A stretch of 64,000 bases of DNA. Source: Lepidodermella squamata (taxonomy: Eukaryota > Gastrotricha). Positions within the stretch are counted from its first letter, which is position 1. Each line of letters begins with the position of its first letter. The DNA lies in contig JBLDXI010000013.1 of NCBI GenBank assembly GCA_047495785.1, positions 2,666,001-2,730,000 on the forward strand. Reading direction: 5' to 3'. This document shows, in pieces, positions 57,301-64,000 of the stretch. The position numbers and the translations under genes are program-made. The notes under the pieces were generated by a model. It was not told the DNA's origin and ran no database searches. It worked only from the letters and a program-made list of their open reading frames with translations.

Positions 57301-58671
57301 GGCGGTAGTTTCTGTCTGCTCCAAGTGCAGCAGGTACAACACGGCTCGGTTAGTGTCGGTCAAAAAGGCGAAATCGCCGCTGAGCGACAATTGAAGTCGC
57401 AGAGACGGCGAGGTTTGCAAGCTTGGTTGAAAGGTCAAAGTTTGCAGGCACTCCCACGTCTGGCAGTGCCACAGTTTGATTTCGGCAAAACCTGAATTAG
57501 CTTCAGGGGCAGGCTGGCTGAGGGTCAGGGCGTATTTCCACATGGTCGATAACGGCTCTTCGACATTGTCGAGGAAGCACAGAGAGTAAACCGGGCGGCC
57601 GTTATGAGGTCGCCAATGCTGCAAGACTGAGACGTTATAGCCTGCATCGGCATCAGAAGCTTCGTCGACAGCGTCGAGTTGCAAGAAGTTGACATAGCCA
57701 TCCAAACTGGTCGTTCCGACAATCAAATGCTCGCCATCGCAGCTGAGAACAGCGTCAGTGACCGGCAGTTGATGCTCGGTAACGTCGTAACGGCCGCTTG
57801 TAACCGAGTTGAGCAGAAGAGGCTCGGCTGAACTTTGACGACCCCCGGCCAATCGGCCGATAACGTCAAGTCGCCACAATTCGGCTCTAGTGTCAGATGT
57901 AACGATCAAAGATAAGCCGAGATCCGGTACAGATTCGGTGTCGATGCAGCGAACGTAAGGTGACCAAACCACGCGACGCCATGCAATGGAGGGCAGCGTA
58001 GCTGGGTCACCATTCGGGAAAATGCTGACGACCGGTTGGAAAGTCAACACGGTCTGTTGCTCGTTTTCAACGACTCGAACTACGAGAACGCAGCCCAAAT
58101 CGTCAACGGCAGCCAAAAGCGGTTTTTGGTCCCTGTCGAACGAAAAAGCCAAGTCTAGGGTTGAACCCAAGAGGCCGCTCAGTAGGCCCTTAGAGGCAGT
58201 TCGGCGGTTGCAAACGCGAATCCGGTCACCCGATGATAAGTCCTCAACATTTCGAGGCTGACCTGGGGACGGGCCTCGAATTACGTAGGCCAAGTAGCGG
58301 CCCTGGGAGCTGACAGCAATGATATGTCCAGTCGGGTTGCGCAAGTCCCACTCGCGTTTGCTGATAGGCTTCGAAGTCACACGAGAGCTGGTAGAGCCGC
58401 GGCCGGTGGCCAGTGAAACACTCGAAGCGACACTCGGGATAATGTGGACTTCGCTTCCACGGAGGGCGTGCGTGACTGTCGAGTCATCGCCTTGCAAGAT
58501 TCTGAAAATAAATTTCAAGATTTAAAAAATCTTCCTTAAATAATTTGCAATAGAAAGTCAACATTCAGGTAGTTTTGAAGCCAATGAAACTTACACTTGC
58601 TGCTGCTTGGTTGAGACATTAGAAGTCAATGAACGTGATGTATGAGGTTCTAGCTCTATTTCAGCAGACAT
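54342..58671 (-). CDS. EDC4: Enhancer of mRNA-decapping protein 4 (EDC4/Ge-1)
   Basis: P-body scaffold that links the decapping activator DCP1 and the decapping enzyme DCP2. Minus-strand exons 58671-58595, 58501-56297, 56063-55989 and 55911-54342 give about 1308 residues (human 1401). The N-terminal WD40 domain begins QVILQGDDSTVTHAL and continues with HIIAVSSQGRYLAYVI, SCDGEHLIVGTTSLDGYVNF and HWRPHNGRPVYSLCFL. A Ser/Asn-rich linker follows. The C-terminal half is alpha-helical and coiled, with many Ala/Gln heptads. The very end is the conserved EDC4 C-terminal domain (SEWNSAFQTALGATDLPTLV, CPLSQAVLLSFIQQMAFDL). All phases agree. It lies tail-to-head with VPS35, which ends 383 bp upstream of its ATG. 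Confidence 0.95.
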
Positions 58672-59053
58672 TTCCGATATCTTATATAAAAATCTAGAGG
58701 CAAAATAGTTCAAGTTATTTATGCAGAGGTTCATGTCATCAATATTATTCCTTTTTATTATTAAAATCAAGTGCAGAAATTGCGAATTCACGAGAAATAA
58801 ATACACAAGATTGAAGTCGACGATTGGACAGCAGTAATTTGGGAAATAAGAGTTATTTTTTATCGAATTCACATTTCGATTTTCACAGAAATTATCGACG
58901 GAATTTTATTATAATAATAATAAATGACATCATTGGGAATACTCTGCGTAATTTATATATCCATATGATTTTCGATTGGCTCACCACATCTACACCTTAT
59001 TGCACGCTTCTGGAATCATGATAAGAAACGAGAAAAAAGCCTTGAATCTGGGA
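58672..59053. other. EDC4 promoter region and VPS35 3' flank
   Basis: 382 AT-rich bases between two co-directional minus-strand genes. They must contain the EDC4 promoter and VPS35 3' untranslated region. No further element recognised. Confidence 0.4.
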
Positions 59054-61921
59054 TCAAATTGTGACTTCAGCAAACTCAGCATCGCCGTCTTGAATTCGGC
59101 TGCGAATGAACGAAGCGAGGCAGTCGAAGTGGCGGCGAGTGACAACCGCGTCCTCGCGATCACCGATAGGCTCGAGGCCTTCGACGATTTTGGCGGCTAG
59201 TTGGGACAGCATAGCCGGTTTCACATCGGCGCAACCTTGCTGCCTGAAGTAAACGAAATGACTTAGCAGTTCAACGTGCAGTTGAACAGTAAGCAAATCG
59301 TCCATCGACTGGCTCGCGATCTTGAGCCCGCGCTTCAAACACTCGGCGACACGCTTGCCTTCATGCAAAGGCGCGGCTCCGCTATCAGTCAAAACCTTGG
59401 CGGACCAGAAAAGGTGGGCACATTGGCCAACGGCTCGCGTCTGGTCCGGCTTTTTCAATAGCTTAGTCGCAGCTTGGGCGGCTTTTGTCCTAAGAGGCTC
59501 GTGATTTTCAGCTGTGAAACAGCTCATTTGTTCGAGAGCCCCGATCAAAAGAGATAGAGCAGCCTGTTGGGCTCGGCTGTCCGTCACCTCCTCCTCATAA
59601 ATTGAGAAAGCCTGCGAATAAAATTCGTAGGCAATTTTCTCGCGGTTAGCAAAGCTAGTAAGCCGATCAACAGCAATAGCAGCCGACAAAAACAAGCGCA
59701 TAGCCAGTTCAGCTAATGGTTCTGCTTGTCCGATGGCAACGCATAGAGAATGGACGAATTGGAATATTTTCTCCACTTTTGGCTCCCAATTAGCGTCAGA
59801 TTCCTTCTCTGCCTCATAACGATGAGCGAGGCGGATAGCCTAAAATTTGAGGAAGAACGTATAAGCAATCAAGGAATAATGCGTTGAAATTACCTGGAAA
59901 ACCAAAGGTGGCAACGTAAACTGTAAGCGCTCATGAGCTGCTCCTTTGGTCAAGAGAATTTTCTTGGCAGCAGAGAGCATCAAAAAGTGCCTATCCAGCA
60001 CTGAAACTTCGCTGCTACCCTCATCGGTTGGGGCGATCAAGTGCAAGAACCGGCCGACGCTAGTTTGCTCTTCATGAACGTCCTCAGGGTCAGACCCAAC
60101 TGAGCCTCCCTTCTGCGAGGGAACGCTTTGAATTCCAAGAATGACCGAATTAAGAAGGCTCAACGACTTTTGCACATGTTCCGGAGTCTGCAGAACTTCG
60201 CCTGCTTCGAGGGCTTGGTTAATCACATATAGCAGCACTTGGCGTCGAGCGGCGAAGTCTGTCCAAGCAATCACATTTGAAAAGTTGGTAAGTCCTAAGA
60301 GACTAAGTATTTTGCCGTGGTAATGGTCCACGATGGCACGTAAAAGTTTAACGAGCTCTCTACCAGCGGCAGTGGAGAACTCGACCTTAGCTGAACAAGA
60401 ATCTACGGTAGCGCCAGATTGTCCACCAGAAAGTTGCACGCCAAGAGAAGCATCCGTCGTTTGAAGAACTGTGTCAATCAAGTCAGCACGCTCGGGATAG
60501 CAAGATAAAGCCAAGTCAAGTAGGGCTGATTGTAACTGAACTACTCCATCTAATGGCATGTTAGGGTGACTTGCAATAATCTAATAAACAATTAAAAATA
60601 AATTTTGCTAAAAAGAAATGATGAAAAACCCATACCTCGGCAATATTTCCAGAGAAAATTTGGAACAAATTAATTCTTTCGGGAATGGCTGAACTTCCAC
60701 CGGTTGATCCTTGTTTCGCGAAGTTTGCCAAGCGCGAAATAAGCTGAATCACAATGTGTTTCACGTTAACATCTGGTTGAAGCTCCGAACATGCATGCAG
60801 GTACTGGTCAAGGGTTTCCAACTGGAACTCGTCGGGAAATACTTGAACGAGACATTCCATCAAGTACTCCTGAGCGATAGCATCGCGGCAGTTAACAATC
60901 TGCTCCAGCAAAGCAGGTAATATATGTTGAGTGTACATTTCAACGGTGACAGATTCCAGCTGACTTAAAACCATCAAGTTGGAGCCGACCACAAGTTTTA
61001 AATCGCGACGCTCCTGTTCGCGGCGATCACGCTCACGGCTGTGGCCTAAATGTTGCATGCGCACCCACAACTTATTAGTTTCCGCGAAATTTAACAAGGC
61101 AAATTCAATCGAATCTTGAACGCTTCCCTCGTTACCAGCTGTCTCTTTGCCGGTTTCCTGCAAGTGTTTATAATTTTGCCCGTAATCAATTTATATTAGG
61201 ATGAAATTGATCAACATACAATGTTATCAGGCAGTAGATTTTTTGTCATTTCAAGCAGATATTTGCGCAGGAATAGGCCACGGAGAGGGTGTTGAACACC
61301 TCGACACATTTCAACCAAATCACGTAGAACGTCGCGTTTGGTCAACAGTTTGGTTTTGATGAAAGCCGAACCGACGGTAATAATCAAGTACAACCGGGGA
61401 ATGATATTTCCACAGTATTGAACCAATTCATACAAGTCGGCAACCTTGTGACCACGGCCGTGTTCTTCTATAATAAATTGTTCAAAGCATCGCAGCTGTT
61501 CTGTCACTAGCATGTCTACAAAACAAATCCGTTCATGCGTCATGCCAACAAATCTGATAAATATAGTATATATCACTTACACAATGTGTAATAAGACTTG
61601 GGTGACAGAACAGATGTGCGCATTTCATTTAACAGATTGGATGCGTGTTTCAGTCCATCCGTCATTTTGTTTTGATCCTGAAAATAATAATGAATATTTT
61701 CAGCGGTCTGACATTTATCAAAGCACAATCCGTCGCTAAGGATTGAGAATTGATTAAGTCACTTACGAAGCATCTCTTCATGTTCGTTGACTCCACCTTA
61801 ACGATCTCCGCCTGTTCCTTGAGAAGCTGAGCTTCCTCATCTTCGGAAATCTGAACGACTTGCGGCTGAAAAATAGGTAGAAATATAATGACCGGCTCAC
61901 CAGATGCGGAGCACATACCAT
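59054..61921 (-). CDS. VPS35: Vacuolar protein sorting 35, retromer core subunit
   Basis: Alpha-solenoid backbone of retromer, which with VPS26 and VPS29 recycles cargo from endosomes. Minus-strand exons 61921-61919, 61865-61767, 61677-61581, 61515-61220, 61157-60636, 60580-59894 and 59839-59054 give 829 residues (human 796). The start reads [18 protein letters not shown] and ...STNMKRCF, matching the human start. The VPS26-binding PRLYL motif is present ([15 protein letters not shown]), then [56 protein letters not shown] and, in the VPS29-binding half, [20 protein letters not shown]. The first coding exon is only the ATG, followed at once by the donor GTATGT. Intact and very likely functional. 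Confidence 0.97.
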
Positions 61922-62547
61922 AACAAAATTATAGAAATTCCACGTCAAGCCGAGTTTGCGGCTCACGGATTAATTGCCTATTGAAATTGCATGAAATTGT
62001 CATTTTAAAATTCAAGCGTCATTCATATTTCCAGTAGATCATAAAATCATAAGGTGGCGATGTTCCATGTAGCAAGTAAATTCTTTATAACTCTTTAAAG
62101 CTAGAACATGGCGAATAAGGGCTCGAGATTTCGCATGCATCATACCGGCAACATTAAAAGTCGTCGCCACTCTTAGAACCTGAGAGCTGAGAGCTAAGAG
62201 CAACAGAACCTCGAAATTCAAAATAAGTAACTAATAAATGACAGCTAACTATGCCAAAATTGGAATGTTTTACTATTGAGTAATTATACGGTGACTTCAC
62301 AGGCGGACTTAAAGCCTGGGCTTCTGCTTCTGGATAAATCAATAAAAACTGAAAAAAACCCGAAGAGCTTCATTTTACCTCCAAATTAATAATTATTAAT
62401 CTTTTGTATTTTTGATTAATGCAACATTTTGTCCGATATTAAACGCGTCGATAATTTAATTTTATAATTGAAATAATAACGCTAACAGGAGGAAGCTCGC
62501 CGTTCGAGAGTCGAAATCACGGAGTCGATAATTACGGTCGAAGACCC
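61922..62547. other. Region upstream of VPS35
   Basis: VPS35 promoter side, then AT-rich DNA up to the edge of the TIR element. No gene supported. Confidence 0.4.
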
Positions 62548-63511
62548 CCCAAGGAAAAAAGTTAGGATAGATCGACAGTCGATGTAGATGTCATTTAGAT
62601 GTGATCTTTTTTGATGCGAGGATGCATCTTAGATGTAACTTACATGAATCGTGGATGATCGTTAAGCTTCATGTACAATTCATCCGAGCATCATCTTAAC
62701 ATGAAGCCATGATGATACATGGCCTTATCTACATGATATCTACACGACAAGTAGATGGGATCTACATGACAAGTAGATGGGATCTACACGACATCTACAT
62801 GACAAGTAGATGGGATCTACATGAAATCTATATGACAAGTAGATGCGATCTACATGACATGTAGATCTCATCTACATGGCATCTACATTTCATGTAGATG
62901 TGCACTACATAATTTGACAAAATCATGTCATCAAGATGTCGTATCGATAAACACCTTAAGATTATGGGTAATTTTCAGTCGACATGACTTCTAACCCATT
63001 GAACTCTTAATTAGTATTATTAGTATTATTATTAGTATTAAATTGAAATAATTTCACGAGAAGCCTTGGGGCGACCCTTTAGGCTCTGGGTTACAATGGC
63101 GCTCCCCTCAGCTCGCGAAGGCAGAGAGTGAACGCTTAGGTTAAACTCACCCACGCCCAGTCTCGTCAAAAACCGTCTGAATATGAATTAATTGGAAAAA
63201 ACTTTGGGTTGACCACCTCTTTGAGTGAGAATTGAAACAACAGCTAAATTGATTTGCATATGCACAATTTTGAAAATAATCAAATAAATTGCTGTAGACT
63301 TGGTTGCATCTAAGACACATCTATACATCATGTACAATTCATCCTTCATGATTCCTAAATGATGGAGTTGACATGTAAGATGCATCTTGTACCCATCTAG
63401 AACACTTGTTTGACATGCATCTTACATGTGTCTTACATGCAGCCGACATGTGACGGTCTCATATAGATGACATCTACATCAGGCCAGGACGATCCCTTTT
63501 TTTTCCTTGGG
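62548..63511. mobile_element. Non-autonomous TIR element with internal palindromic array
   Basis: About 964 bp bounded by CCCAAGGAAAAAA (62548-62560) and its complement ending CCTTGGG at 63511. A second matching inverted block (62581-62594 against 63467-63480, GATGTAGATGTCAT) lies 33 and 31 bases inside the ends, so the inverted repeats are imperfect over about 47 bases. The interior is built from CATCTACATG/CATGTAGATG units and includes a minisatellite-like array near 62738-62900. CATGTACAATTCATCC occurs once near each end. No coding capacity and no certain target duplication. Superfamily unknown. Confidence 0.7.
62738..62900. repeat. Minisatellite-like array of GTAGATG/CATCTAC units
   Basis: Tandem, slightly diverged units of about 21-22 bases of the type GACAAGTAGATGGGATCTACAT. 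Each unit carries internal dyad symmetry, so the array could fold into several hairpins. It lies inside the TIR element. Confidence 0.75.
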
Positions 63512-64000
63512 CCTTCTCGCTTCTCGCCTGCGTGTCGCACTTGTCGAAGCCAGCGGCCCACGATATATGTGTTATGTGTTTAGGGTTTGCTCTTTCTGCA
63601 TAATAATGATCTTTTGACTAAAGAGCTGCCGGTCACTTCTTACTTATTAGCTTCTTAGATGTTGCCCCACGCCGGCTGAATTTTGTCTGTTTTTTGTCTG
63701 CGCAAGGCTGTCTCAGAAAATTGAAAAGAAACCTTGGAGAACTAGAGAAAATCAAGTCATGAGACGAGAATATTATTGATTGATCATAAAGCGAGCCGAG
63801 AGAAGCGAGCTTTAGCTGACGCTACTTTTTTTTATTTTACAGCAGTAATGACCTTCAAATGTGCTGTATTTAAGTATGTCGAGATCTGTACTTGCCAGGA
63901 GGCGAAAATCCGGAAAATACATAAGGGTTGCATCAGTCCGTTACCGTCAAAGATGACGTGGCGCCGGTCCCAAGTTGTAATTCGATGACGGAGCCTCAAA
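63512..64000. other. Right end of the window
   Basis: No gene supported. The plus-strand open frame at 63776-63988 has no recognisable domain. Confidence 0.4.

Overview
The window is a gene-dense stretch of an animal nuclear genome. Genes are split by very short introns (mostly 45-65 bp, some possibly 34-42 bp) with GT...AG ends, and they carry AATAAA signals and metazoan-only families such as Piezo, Castor and CAMTA. Exon models below were built by hand from splice signals, phase and family similarity. The lineage cannot be fixed from sequence alone. Short introns, compact spacing, a globin, Castor, EDC4 and a CCDC166/DUF4515 coiled-coil gene (a family of ciliated or flagellated animals) suggest a small invertebrate that keeps motile cilia or flagellate sperm. 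A tardigrade-like animal fits; a nematode fits less well because nematodes lack motile cilia.

Layout from left to right. 0.3-2.0 kb (-): CCDC166-like coiled-coil protein. 3.1-5.4 kb (+): ribosomal protein L22, then 6-phosphogluconate dehydrogenase. 7.2-13.0 kb (+): CAMTA transcription factor behind a CpG-rich leader region. 14.6-16.1 kb (-): orphan multi-pass membrane protein. 18.5-22.1 kb (+): a globin, a phosphoglycerate-dehydrogenase-like protein that has lost catalytic residues, and a secreted, probably GPI-anchored orphan. 23.0-26.1 kb (-): TAF4. 29.7-40.4 kb (+): Piezo channel, with a probable upstream-coded N-terminal extension. 41.6-43.5 kb (-): seven-finger zinc-finger protein. 43.9-47.8 kb: a nested transposon complex. 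48.5-49.4 kb (-): small secreted protein with two PAN/apple-like domains. 51.3-53.3 kb (+): Castor-type zinc-finger protein with CtBP-type motifs. 54.3-58.7 kb (-): EDC4. 59.1-61.9 kb (-): VPS35. 62.5-63.5 kb: a non-autonomous terminal-inverted-repeat element.

Most genes are unrelated housekeeping or regulatory neighbours rather than one pathway. They cover translation (RPL22), the pentose phosphate pathway (PGD), Pol II initiation (TAF4), mRNA decapping (EDC4), retromer sorting (VPS35), mechanosensation (Piezo) and neuronal or developmental transcription (CAMTA, Castor). I found no convincing new multi-gene system. The most unusual observations are a 5'-truncated LINE flanked by a perfect 304-bp direct repeat, one copy of which was later split by a 1.67-kb TIR transposon; the catalytically degenerate PHGDH-like gene; the predicted Piezo N-terminal extension; and start codons isolated on their own three-base exons.
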